A stretch of 64,000 nt of DNA from Tigriopus japonicus (Eukaryota > Arthropoda > Copepoda > Harpacticoida > Harpacticidae), in the NCBI GenBank assembly GCA_010645155.1, contig CM021314.1:5758676-5822675 (forward strand), read 5' to 3'. The notes under the pieces are model-generated. The model saw only the letters and a list, made by a program, of their open reading frames with translations. It had not been told where the DNA came from and ran no database searches. The position numbers and the translations under genes were made by a program. Below are positions 10,224 through 21,817 of this stretch, piece after piece; position 1 is the first letter of the stretch, and each line of letters opens with the position of its first letter.

Positions 10224-13200
10224 GATTTTTCATCTTACTAAAATAAAAAAAAAATTGTTTTTACCTTTTCAGATAGTCTTTAGAATAACATATATAGTAC
10301 TTCTAGAACAAGAGCCATCAACCAAGAGCCCCGGCTACTCGAGCCCGCGAGAGCCGGCAATGATTTTGATGGGTCAGGTCCAGGCCTGAAAGGAATGTCC
10401 AAAATGATGGGCCTGAAAGGAATCCACAGACGGAACTAGTCTTCAACCCTCACATTCTAAGTCTCGTAAATCTAAAAATTATGTTCATTAGTTCCCACCC
10501 CACCCTCATCTGATGTCTCAAACGCGTTGATTGTTCCTGAGCAACAGATTAAGTGTATGTTTCATTGCGATAACAATTTTTTTTTGATTGTTTGCCTAAA
10601 AACTGTATTCATGACTGACTTGAAAATGGCGTGAACGATTGTTGCCCTGCCAAGCTCAAGAAAATACATTTGGCACGTTTTACGAGATGGCTTTCAAATT
10701 TGAATGGTTCATAGTTCTTAAAAGGTTTTTCAAGTTTGCTTTCTTAATTTTTGTGCCTACTTTCCTCACTTGTGTTTCTAAAACTTGCCATTTAAAACTT
10801 AGCCATCATTCATACCATTGCCAACATGAATATCAACCTTAGTTTTCTACCATTGAATATAGTTTTGCAATCGGGTGCTGTAGGTTTCAAATTGAGACTT
10901 TTCGGTTAACCCTGTTTCGGTCAAATCCCTAATTTTGGTTAAGGGCTTATCATTTCATTTGCTTTGACAATTCAATGATGTATCAAAGCTTAACTCCTTG
11001 TGACTTTCTTCCTTTTGAATGATAATAAATTTTTTATGGTCAATTGCACAAGTAAATGAATCTGGGATTGCAGAGGGGTTAGTCAGGTTGCGTGACTTAA
11101 ACTAATTTCCGAGCAAATTTGTTGCGCTCTAATTTATGAAATGTTCTTTGGTGTTCCATAATATTTGCGTACGATGTCTATTATGCTTTTTCGTGAAGAA
11201 ATTGAACTAGAATGATTGAAATCATCATGAAGGATAAAATTCATCATCTTTGAAGTTGATTCCTTCCTTGAATCTCCCTTTCTTCCTTCCTGAGGGTCGT
11301 CAAACTGCCTTTTCTCCACTTACCTCGACAGTACATAAAAATGGCTCTTGGTGCTAACGAGTCACAACCATTTTCCTTCCATAGTTTCAGCCCCAAGTAA
11401 TATACAGATCACGCAGGGATACCCATAGAATAACAGCATTGAGGAGCATATGGGCTTCCAAATCTCCTCACAACCCTCATGTCAACGAAGCACTTTGGTT
11501 GGAAGCACTCATTGGTCATGGATGTCAACTTAGAAACCAAGTACTTCATTTTCGTGCATTGTCGTTGAGGCGTTGATGGTTCTTCTTTGCTAGGGTGAAC
11601 GGATACTGTGGAGTGAGTCCATGGTATACGGGTTACCTTAAGCGCCTCTGGAACGAACAGTCAAGCAAGGAGCAATTTGAACGGCTTCAACTAGCTAGCT
11701 ACTAAGGTGGTCTCTGTTCTTGCCCAAGAATTGGACCACCGTACCACTGATGCAGTACTGAAGTGAGAGAGGTCTGAAAATGTTAACTAATGGAATCTGC
11801 CATGAGGAGCATACCCTAACACAAGATGAAAACAGGTGGTTTATCGTTGGATATGATGTAGGTTTTTTAAGCAGTTTTTATTCTTAGGTATGTTTATGTC
11901 TACCCAAGGTGAATATCTGTGGTTTGATGCGCAATCAAGGCGATAGAAGAGTTGTTCTGAATGTTGATGATGTTGGCAGTTCACGGGCTCGTTGTTCCTA
12001 TTGTGAGTCGATGAGCCGCAACGAATTGGGAGATATATTGTTAGGCTTCGACCCCAACCGCCAACCGCCAATCACAGAACATTCAAACGCTATCAGGCTA
12101 CTAATAGACAAGCTGATAGCATCAAATTCGACCCTCTGGTGTGCCATTAGAATGCGCAAAGCAATTCACTCAAATGCAGCAATCAGCGCGCATCGCCATC
12201 TTTCATTCAGGTCCCAATAATAAGAGCATGTTGTCAGCACAAATTGACCTCCGCCTCTACTAAAAATGGCTTTTCTCGTCACTCCCACGGCTTGAAATGA
12301 AGAGGCTGGTGATACTAACCAGGAGAACCACAGAGTTTTAGTCGTTCAGATATTACTTGATTTTCCGATAGTTTGAGCTGGAGGGATGAAGGAATACTTT
12401 GAATTGAGATGATTTGGTAAGCTGCCAACCATAATTTCAAGGTGTTGTACAGTAGTTTCTAGTTTTTTCTTTAGTTATCAGACACATGTGGAAGAATTCA
12501 GCGACAACCCCAAAGTTTGGGTTCGGGTGCATTTTAGTCAAGAGATAATATTTTAACACATTTAAAATGAAAAAAACTGCACGATTTTTGCCTGAAGAAG
12601 AAAACTATGGCAAAAATTGGCATCATACGTACCCAAAATATCATACATAGGTTGAGTAATAAGCTAAGATAGAAATATTTCCCGTTATTTTTGGTTAGAG
12701 GTGTTCCAATACTAGTCTCCTTTCTCCAAAACCGAGAAAAAATTGATTCTCGCCATTCACTATTTTTTCACAGCAATTTAAAGGCAGATGGAACCGTTCA
12801 AAAAGAAAACGCCGGACATCAAGTTGACAATTGCTGTTCCAGGAATAATTTGTCACCTATTTGCCCTTAAATTACATCCTTACTAATCCAAAAATATTCT
12901 AGGCACTTGTTGGGGCACACGGGTGGTTTGATTCCGCCAAAGTGTCCACGCATTGCCTTCATTTTTAGGCTCAAAGTGTGACGACGACACAACTTTCGTG
13001 TCAGGGTGTATAATATGTCTACGTGCATTTCCGTCATTGCCAATTTTTCATCAAAAATTTCAATTTCTTAACCAAGATTTTCAAAAAATACCAATCTATT
13101 TACACCAGCTACTAACAAATCAAAGTACTTTAAAATACCTGAGTGTGATTTAAACGTCTTCTTAAATATTCTGATGTTTTTTATGAATATTATTGAAATA

Positions 13201-13478
13201 TTTGGCCTTCAACATTACATATTTTCGGGTCTTATGGGTCACCATGACTCATGAGTCATTAATAGGGCTGCACATTTTATAAAAATGTATTTAATTTAAT
13301 GTCTTCCAGTTTTTTACATTTTTGTATCGTTTTGGGTGTTTTACCCGAAATTTGGTGCATTTTTGTCTTGCTAATTTGCATTTTTGGCCTTTTGCCAAAA
13401 TTTGCGGCTTTTCCTTGTTTTTGAGTTATGGTTGCAGATTTTCTATTACGGATCAAAGGAATGCGATTCCCTGTAAAC
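10224..13478. other. Intergenic region without recognised gene
   Basis: No convincing gene was found. A GC-richer island around 11390-12230 includes an open frame of 103 codons starting at a GTG. It lacks an ATG, splice signals and recognisable domains, and may be a decayed retroelement. The rest is AT-rich. Confidence 0.4.
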
Positions 13479-14074
13479 TAGAGCTGATTCTCGAAAAATT
13501 CGAGGATCGAAAATTCTCGAGAATTTTTGAATTAGATTACTCTAGGTTATATTTTGGAATTGATGGCAAAACCGTTTCATTCAAAACGAAAGTTTCAAGC
13601 AAAAGAACAATAGGCGCCATGAGCAATGTTTGAAACCTTATAAACATTTTTATGGTACATTCGAACAAGAAAATAACTCGTGAACCAGCCCAAAAAAAAT
13701 CTAACTGGCTTCTCTGTCCAGATTCGAGGCAAGATTCCGTGTCTGATTTTTTCGAGATTCTAATGACTGTGGTAGTATGTACAAGAAAACCCGGTTTTGA
13801 AAATTACAGCTGAGCAAAAATCCGAAAATGTCCGAAGTTTTAACCCCGTAGAACGTTTCAGAAATTTCAGAAATGAAATTTCAGAAATGATTGTCCGTGA
13901 GGTCCAATCATTGTTTTTCACACTCATGTTCATATTGATTTTGGTATGAACTTCAAAAAAAACCAATTTCAAGTCCTTTGGAAGCTTTGAATGTACATTT
14001 TTTTTCGCTATTTTCACTTTTTCTCAAATTCTCATCCTCGAGAATTGAAATTTTCGAGAAAATCGTCAGCCCTA
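13479..14074. mobile_element. Non-autonomous hAT element with 8-bp TSD
   Basis: The ends are TAGAGCTGATTCTCG and (as reverse complement of the right end) TAGGGCTGACGATTTTCTCG, so the terminal repeats are related but diverged. The same 8 bp, CTGTAAAC, flanks both sides (13471-13478 and 14075-14082). The interior has further CTCGAGAA palindromes and no transposase. Terminal divergence suggests it is older than the MITE at 8962. Confidence 0.8.
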
Positions 14075-14119
14075 CTGTAAACAAATAACTCACAAATATA
14101 ATTTATACAATTAACATTT

Positions 14120-15425
14120 CTATGAAAATTGATCTACCAACGAGTTCCTTTTGGCAGATCTATACAACCCTTGTATAGAGGGTTGATCAGGAAGAGTATC
14201 TAAAAAAATATCTAACCCTGCTCTAAAAGCTGTTAGCGGATCAGCTCCTTCATATTCCCGACGAAGACTTATGGGCAAAAGATTGAACAATGAAGGAGCC
14301 CGATAAAGAAGAGAGGAGGACTTCAGTGTTCCAACTAATCTCGATTCCCTTGGATTTGGAGGTGCTCTCACAGCACAAGTAAAACCTCTACGATCGCTAC
14401 AACTGACCTCAAATCCTGGGTTAGGACAAAGCCCATGAATGCTCTAGACCAGGGGTCGGCAACCTGTGGGCCGGGGCCCACATGTGGACCCAAGTGTGGT
14501 TTTGGGTGGGCCCAGGAGCTATGGGGATAGTTGTAAATAGTGGGCCCGAGAGCCATTCGTAGTACATACTCGTGGGCCCAGAGCTTTTCGATTATTGAAT
14601 TGTGGGCCCACGAACCTTCCAGCATCTGTTCGGTGGGCCCCAGGCAAATTTGTTGGGCCTTGAACCAAAAGGGGTTGCCAACCCCTGCTCTAGACGACAT
14701 ATAGTATCAGATACCTTTCACACCTTCTTTGAGTACTGTAAAGCCCTTTTGGAGTCTCTCCAAAGTTTTGGAGAACTCTCTCATTCCTGTGAAGTTCCTA
14801 GTGTATCATCTTTGGACCTGCTCGATCTTTTGCTGACCTTCCAAACTCATTGGAGTCCAAATGGTTGAGGCCAAGGGGGGCGACAAACACAGGTTTACCA
14901 TTGCATTTTGGCAGAGGGCGCTTTGTACTAAAATTGTCGCGTAAGTAAGTGCGAGGCAGGCAACGACGCACCAAAAAAAGCAGCTGAACGGTTGTTAAGA
15001 AAACTGCCGAAATACGAGAAGACAACCAGTTGGCTGCCCAAACAAGCCTTAAATCAACGTACTCCCCCTGTTTGACGCACACTCAAGATGGGGCTGAACA
15101 ATCGACTTGTACAGAGTTAACATTGCAAAACTATCTCTGGACTTGAAAGTGCGATAGATCCAACCACACGTTTGAAATACCTTACCCACTTTCAAATGGT
15201 TATGCTCGTCGAACTTTCCATCATCTTGGATGACAACTCCTAAATCTTTTATGGACGAGACCTGTTTAATATCCATTTTGTTATAGTGATACATTTAATT
15301 TGGACATCCTAAACGTCATTGTGCGGAATTTCATCCCGTTTAAATTGCCAATCCAGTTTGGGTTGCCAATCCAAGAGTAGACTTACGCCAAATCATCAAC
15401 TAGACTTGTTGAGTCCTGACCATGG
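14120..15425 (-). pseudogene. Non-LTR retrotransposon (LINE) reverse transcriptase fragment
   Basis: Minus-strand translation gives the C-terminal part of a CR1/Jockey-like reverse transcriptase in pieces. Near 15310-15400 is a segment ending GMKFRTMTFRMSK. At 15070-15250 come VSSIKDLGVVIQDDGKF and KSIVQPHLECAS. At 14710-14865 come WTPMSLEGQQKIEQVQR and TRNFTGMREF. At 14120-14430 is the tail VRAPPNPRESRLVGTLKSSS followed by LFNLLPISLR. Frameshifts, stops, a hAT MITE (14450-14687) and about 190 bp of unrelated sequence (about 14868-15060) interrupt it. It is a dead, nested relic. Confidence 0.85.
14450..14687. mobile_element. hAT MITE inserted in the LINE
   Basis: It begins CAGGGGTCGGCAACC and ends GGTTGCCAACCCCTG, the well-known terminal signature of a widespread hAT MITE group. 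The 8-bp duplication CTCTAGAC flanks it (14442-14449 and 14688-14695). GTGGGCCC-like motifs repeat inside. The LINE frame resumes on the other side, which fixes the order of insertion. Confidence 0.93.
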
Positions 15426-15429
15426 GATG

Positions 15430-16060
15430 ATTCTGGTCAAAGTTGCCCATTAGTTGCGAGAAAAAGTAAATTATTTCTGAAAATTGTCGTAAAACCTGTG
15501 ATGAAACTCTTTATCCTCCTTTTGGTTGAAATCTTTGAGGTATATTCGATGATGCATGGAATAACCAAATTTCTTCTGATGGAAGACAGAAAAACCAACC
15601 GACTGGTTTCTTTTCACTCTTTTCGCTTTTTACCAATCCTGAAATGAAGATGAGAATTCAATATTAACAGAACTGGTTGCCTTGCTTTTATTTTAAGTTT
15701 GAAAATAACGCTTTTTTCCTTTTTTGGTTGTAACTCACTTTTCCATGGGATGAATCGAATTCAATTTGTTCATAACAAAAGCTTAGACAACCCTGTCCAG
15801 TTTTTGCTTCTTTTCTCCGTTCAGGGTTGCAATTTCTCGATACTAGCTGAGCTTGATCGGAGTTCGAGTAAGAAAGAAGCTCAAGAGCATGTGCTGCCGC
15901 CGGCAGAAAGGAACGTTTTTTGGGAGGACCAAAACCGAAATCTAGAATGGGAGAGTCGAGGCCTAACTATTTAGAAACTATTTTGTGAATGTTGATGGGA
16001 CTACTAATTTCAACGCTTAATTCAAACTAAGTCCGTGCTACGAAGTCCGTTGTTGCTTTT
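15430..16060. other. Intergenic region upstream of Lbx promoter
   Basis: No gene was found. It lies between the LINE relic and the candidate Lbx core promoter and could hold proximal regulatory sites that cannot be told from sequence alone. Confidence 0.4.
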
Positions 16061-16062
16061 GC

Positions 16063-16100
16063 TATAAAAAATGGTCGGGCGAGGCTCTCATTACTCAGTT
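16063..16100 (+). promoter_or_regulatory. Candidate core promoter of the Lbx gene (TATA + Inr)
   Basis: TATAAAAA at 16063-16070 is followed 34 nt later by TCAGTT, a match to the arthropod initiator TCAGT (A at 16097). The spacing is slightly longer than the ideal 30 or so. Sequence downstream becomes GC-richer up to the Lbx ATG, as expected of a 5' UTR. It would give a 1.37-kb leader before splicing. No transcript evidence is available. Confidence 0.4.
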
Positions 16101-16784
16101 ATCCAATCACTTTGTCGTGTCTTTACCTGAGTTCCCTCTGCTAGCTGGGCTCGATCCACTTGTCTTCTTGTCGTTGATTTTTATTACCTCTTTACGAAGC
16201 GTTAGGAAGCCGCCCAATTGCTGCAGTGAAACCAAGTAAAGCCTTGCCTAGCTGTTAGCTTTAGCTAGTTGGTGGCTGTGGAGTGCGGGTTCTAGACCAA
16301 CCTTCCCTGGTGGCCAAAAAGATCCTCCAAAAGACGTTCCGAAACAAATGGGCTTGCCAAATGACAATCAGCCTTTCAGGCAAGACTACTCCATTCCAGT
16401 CGCGGCTCTTATCCGAGTGATGGAACCCCTATTTCCATTTACCACACGCGCTCTCTTTGTCACAAATTGAATTTTGACGTTAATCGAAGAGAGCAAGCTA
16501 GTTTGCCAAAAAACACGCCCGCCCTTCCACTTGAGCAGTGGCGCACTCGTTGATCTTATTGGGTGATGGGATGACGGCGCTGCTGAATCCGGCCAACGTC
16601 GCCCAATCAGAAAACAGGATTAAAGCGCCCGTAGAAACTTTTGCCACGACATGGACGAGCATTGCTCGCGAACGGCTGTTAGAAAAGCCCGCTTGTCAGC
16701 GACAAAAAAACGAGTTCGGCCGGCCCAAACACCTCGGTGGATGTTTTGGCTAAGGAGAATCTGAGACTAGAGACAAGACCTGGT

Positions 16785-17275
16785 GTAAGTGTCTCTCACT
16801 TCTTTTCCCTCGGTGCCACGGTGTCCATCTCGCGAGGTAAGCGCGAGATGGTTTCAATCAACTGGTAAGGGCACTGCCCAACTTGGGAAACGGCTGGCCG
16901 GTTTCTCGTCGTTCGGTGTTCTCAAGTATCTGCTGTCAAGATGCGAGTGTGCAAGCCCTTTGACTTGTTAGTTGTTATCCTCCCTGGTCTCGATGGCTGT
17001 CATCACCTTCTTGTAGGTCTAATTGATCAAGTACGTGATTGTCGTCGTCGCAGTTCTCGTCGTCGTGGGTGACGCTGCCGGCTAAGTCGTCGTCCTCTCA
17101 TTCTCTCTCAATCTTGTTGAGGCCGTTGCTTTGACTTGACGGCTCAAAGTTGATTGTAGTGTCAGTTAGCCAGTAGGGATTAGCATTGGTCGCTTTCACT
17201 ACCCTCCTCGTTGTTGTCGTCTTCATGTCCATCGTCTCCTTCATCTTCTCCTTCTTTTTCTTCTTCCTCTTCCAG
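16785..17275 (+). other. Possible 5' UTR intron of Lbx
   Basis: GTAAGT at 16785-16790 is a strong donor. The best acceptor upstream of the ATG is CTTCCTCTTCCAG, ending at 17275, preceded by about 45 nt of nearly pure pyrimidine. Removing the 491 nt would shorten the leader. Other donors (GAGGTAAGC near 16834) and acceptors (TTGTAG at 17016) exist, so the leader structure is not settled. Confidence 0.4.
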
Positions 17276-17469
17276 TACTACTGCCTCTTCTCGGGTCTTT
17301 CGAACCCGTCAATCCTCTTCAACATCCAGTTGGCCAAATCAGTGTTTGCATGGCCCTCCACTTACTCTTCCCTAAGAGGCCTCATTAGCTCATGACAAGC
17401 TGAACTAGACGGAGAAGAGTTGAAGGTGGACTCATATCTGCAATACATTGGTGTTGATCGTTCAGTGAT

Positions 17470-18613
17470 ATGTGCTCAGTGCCTGTGGACTCCAACCGAA
17501 CAGTTGCGTCCGAACCTAGGAACAGTTCTCATTCACAGCCTTGCCTCATGTCTACTATGGTTACTAAAGGAGAATCCCTGAGACAATCTTCTCCGGCACC
17601 GGACACGCCACCATCAGAAAATGAAGACAGGATGACTTTGTCCAGAAGGGGTGGGTTAAGCGTGAAGTCGGACAAAGAGTTGATCACCGACCCCGAGTCT
17701 CCTGGTCGTGATAGAAAAAATACAGACTGTCATTCTAATGGTGATCCCGAAGGTGATGATGATGACGATGATGAAGATGATGATGATGGTGGTGGTGGTG
17801 AGGCAGAGGATCACAGCGCAGACGAATCTAGCCTTGGTCCCGACGAATCCCGCGATGGGAAAGGTCCACTAATTCCACCGGGAAGTTCAATTTTGAGTGG
17901 CCACGGTGCCTTTCGATTGATCAATAATCGTCATTTAGGCCAAAGACAGCACCATCGGTCAATGGATGAGTCTGACTCCGAAGATCGGCCTTTGGATTTC
18001 ACCTCTCGAGCTGATCAACTTGATGCCAATGAAAATAACTCAAATCGCAAGAGAAATCTCGAAGAGTATTTTCTTCCGTTCAAACGCCTAGGATTGGGAC
18101 AAACTAAGGATACCCTGGATGGGAATTCCAATGAAGATATTAGCATCAGAGACGATCCTGGCAGCGCCAACAGCGGGGACGAGATGGGAGAAGATAATTT
18201 ACCTAGTAAAAGAAAACGCAAAGGAGTGCAAAGTTTTTCCATTGATGACATTTTGTCTCATAAAACGGCGGAGCTGGTTCGACAACAGAAGCGTCTCCAC
18301 GAGCAACAACAGCTCCAACAGCAACAATTTCAAAGCCATAACAATCCGTTCAACCCTGTGTCAGTTCCTCAAGCCATTGTTCGACCCTGGGACATCGGTT
18401 CTGCGGCAGCAGTGGCCGCTGCCGCCGCCGCAGCGGCGCAAATGGCTGCGGGTAAATCTGAAAAAGACTCACATAGTAGATCTATGAAAACATCCACGGA
18501 TGGAGGATCGGGCATGTCCTCGACGGATCGAAGAAAATCCACTGGAGACTCCCCTTTAGACGCCTTGTTTCAAATGGCATCCAAAACCTTCGAGGGATTG
18601 AAGGCAAAGTCAG
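17470..18613 (+). CDS. lbx: Lbx/ladybird homeobox protein, coding exon 1 (residues 1-381)
   Basis: Exon 1 of a three-exon gene; the spliced CDS is 17470-18613, 56807-56988, 57164-57487 (549 residues). The product should be a nuclear homeodomain transcription factor; Lbx/ladybird proteins specify muscle, heart and neural cell identity. In order: an acidic Asp/Glu run (about 95-113), basic KRKRK (about 247-251), an eh1-type repressor motif FSIDDILS (256-263, compare FSIEDIL in vertebrate LBX1), a Gln-rich run (279-286), an Ala-rich run (312-323), and the family-specific SPLDALFQMASKTFEGL (361-377). The ATG at 17470 follows an in-frame TGA at 17455. The donor CAG|GTAAGC gives phase 1, which joins exactly to exon 2 as GAA. 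The protein is longer than vertebrate LBX1 because of the low-complexity N-terminus. Only one ladybird-type gene is seen here, against the two (lbe, lbl) in Drosophila. Confidence 0.95.
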
Positions 18614-19846
18614 GTAAGCACACTGCAAATCAAGTGACCGAGTGAAGTAATTACAATTACAGACCTGGTAATTCTAAACGTGTCTTGTACACATGCGTCT
18701 CCGTCTCTTGGAGGAAACAATTAGCTTCAATTACTCTAAGACCCACTATTGAAAGCCTTATGGCAGATTCATGTAGTTTTTTTGTCTTTCTAAATGACTC
18801 TACTCTTTTGCTTTGAACAGTAAAAGGAACATCCCTTAATTTGGGAGCGATAAAACGAAATTATTTGTCACTGCTTAGCCATCCATCATGCAAGCCAGGT
18901 AGGGTTTGTAATTGATGACTCAAAAAAGTCGATGATGTTTATAACAGAAATGATGTTTTTTAGTGTTCAAAATTTGATTTTATTTTCAACTAGAGTTTGT
19001 GGTGGTCAGAGCCAAATATGCGTAAAAATAAAACCCCAGCCGATTTGTTCTCTGAAAACTTTTTGGTAACCCTGTGTTTCAGCTCTGTGCTTGCCTTGAT
19101 AATTGTGGTGAATGAAGATCATTTAATTAGTCGTTAGATTCCAAGCCATTTCGGTACAATTGAAACAAATTCAGAGTCATTCTTTCAATTCTTGTCATGG
19201 GACTCACTGAAAAAGTTGGAATACACATCTACGGGAACAATAGGTTGAGCTGGACTATCTCTTTCACAAAATATGTTCACATGGCTTATAGTTGCCGCTC
19301 CCTGAAGTACTTGGGGCTCTGAACCTATCGACCAAAACCATCATTAATTAGTTCCTTAGAAGCAGCGAGCAATAATTCTCTGAGTGTTTGCTGCGACAGA
19401 AACAAAGTAACCGAACCCCGCCGAGCCAAGCACAGGGATTTACCTGATTGGATTAACGTTCGTTCCATGAGCATCATCATCACTATCACTCCCCTGGATT
19501 GCGATTGGCAACTTCTTATGAAAACATATAATATGGTTAGGTAGGCGGAAGTTGCAGGATGAGAAGGGGTTTCGTGTTACAATGTGATCTGCTACTTAGA
19601 AACATATTTTTCGAGTACTAGCCTCAAGTCCAAGTACTTCCAAATGAACTCGGTGGTGAAAGGAATTACCACTGATAACGTTGTCGTTTCTAGGGAAAGT
19701 CTGTGAGCGTCATTGGGAATTCCAGCGTGCTCTAATCAATCTGTGTGAGTAAATATGTTGCTTGTACCTTCAATCGAAAGGTATGCTTCGGTAATTCGTG
19801 GCTGATTCGCCGGACTAGACATCAAAACGGCTTTGAACTCGACTGT

Positions 19847-19885
19847 ACTTACGTACGTAAGTTCATACGTACATACCGTATGTAC
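19847..19885. repeat. Paired palindromes of ACGTAC type
   Basis: ACTTACGTACGTAAGT (19847-19862) is a perfect 16-bp palindrome. Seven bases further is GTACATAC-C-GTATGTAC (19869-19885), a perfect 8-bp inverted repeat around one base. Function unknown; it could bind dimeric factors. Confidence 0.7.
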
Positions 19886-21760
19886 TACAAACTGTTTCAT
19901 CCATTGAAGTGGGAATCTTCGTTTCAATTGCTTTAATTATTGTGGGAAAATGGCTCTCTGTTGACACAATTAAAGTTGGTCGGCTGAAACAAGTCATTGG
20001 TGATGATGATGATGATGACGACACTCTCAACCAAACCCTTTGATTCATATTCGTTTAGAAAATAGAACCGAACGGAGGGACACCATTTGGAAATGAATCT
20101 GCACTTGCATTTTTACTTTGTGATGAAAACTGGATGGACTGAGTCCGTCGAAGACGATTCGTGGACGAAGAAAAGCTAGCAGAGAATGCAATCAAATCTC
20201 CCGTATTTTGAACAAAATTGAACTCCAAGGTGGTCCTCGTTCCAGTTCTTGAATGCTCTACTGAAGACAAGGAGAGAAGGCGATCATCGAGGAGAGAGTG
20301 TCTGGGTCATTCAGCGGCTTGAGTTGAGCCGAACGCTAACATCTTTCTCCTAGCAAATGCCATTACAAACTAATTAGCTTCGCTGTCTTGTATCTCCGTT
20401 ACTTTGGGGGTGACATCTTTGTTCATGCTTTAAGTGACCCTGTAACTACCCACTTTCGTAGTCGCCTTGAATATCTATCTGTTTGGTAAGCACAACTATT
20501 TCTGCTGTGTTCTTGACCTCAGAATATCGGCGTAGGATCTGAGAAGGAAACCTAATTGAAAGTCCCATGGGTGACTCAGATATTTTGTCGAAATTGGATG
20601 AAACCGTAGGCCGACAAGCTCGGTAAAAGTTTCAATGGTATGCCATGCTTAGATCTACTTCCTTCCCTGGTTTTTCTCCCTCTCTCTTTTTCTCTCTAGT
20701 GCCAAGTACGTAATACCACGAATAATTCTAGGTGAGACGGTGAGGGTCTTTGTGACTGGTCCTTGTCAGCTTTTGGTTAGCTTTTTTGAAACTTGGTGGT
20801 AACAGCCCTGAATGAGCTTTCCACACTTTTTCAGCCATTGAATAAAAGCAATCAATGAAGTCACGTCAACTTGTTAGGCCAATAACAAATACTGATGAAG
20901 CGGCAACCTGCCAAGCCAAAGGGTCTTCAAAGAAAGCATACTTTGGCGCACTCCATAGGAGAGAAGCATTTTCTTTTTACGAAAGCGAAGGAGTAAAAGT
21001 TGACGGCAAATTTATATATGCATAGGGTATTTTCCCAAGCATATTTGTTGATATAGAATGCTTCAATATGGCAATGTCAGAGGAAGAAATAACACTCTAG
21101 AACGGAGCAAGCCATTAATGGTTAGTTAATGGAAATGTAGCGAAAGGAGAGTAAAACCATTGAACAGTAGTTTTGATTCTGGGGAATCCCAAGAACGGTA
21201 CGTGCATTTCTGAGGTATTTGGTATCCAGTTATCCTTTCGTTATTTGGCTCTCCTCAATAATCAGCCTCTTCTGTTGGGAGCACCTTCACAACGCTTTTG
21301 TCGTCGCGAACGTCGACGACGTAACTATATGTATACAGAATTCGTGCCCTCGCTCACTTACTTTCGTGGCGTTCTGGTTCCAAAGCTGTTCCAATCCTGA
21401 CATGTTGGCCCCGCCCTATCAATGTAAAAGTCAATGTCTTCCACTTATTGCTATTGCGCTTACCTTTTTCTTCGTTCCTTCTGGGCTTTTTGAGGCTCGA
21501 AAAGGGCAGGTGGAGGGACAGGAACGAGCCATCCCTAGCAGGCAACTCCATCCAGTAGCCCTCTGTCTCTAAAAAGTGGAGACCCGATGAAAAAGAGAGA
21601 AACTCTTTGGATCTTGAGGACCACTCGAGAGTAAGCCTTCCTGGTAGGAGCTATTGTAGTACATAGTTCCTCCCCACTGAAGTGCTAGGAGGCCGGACCT
21701 CGTTGATTTAGTACTCAAGTTTTCCCTTGCCCCGTTGCTCGACCGTAACAAAGGAAACAG

Positions 21761-21817
21761 ACGACGACAACAACAACGACGACGACGACGACACCAAACA
21801 ACAACAACAACAACAAC
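21761..21817. repeat. (ACG/ACA)n trinucleotide microsatellite
   Basis: Mixed GAC and CAA triplets form this run. It produces spurious poly-Asp and poly-Gln open frames. Confidence 0.85.

Noticed and set aside
11909..12220. 103-codon open frame in a GC-richer island
   Set aside because: Starts at GTG with no ATG, no domain and no splice sites. Possibly an old retroelement, but this cannot be shown.
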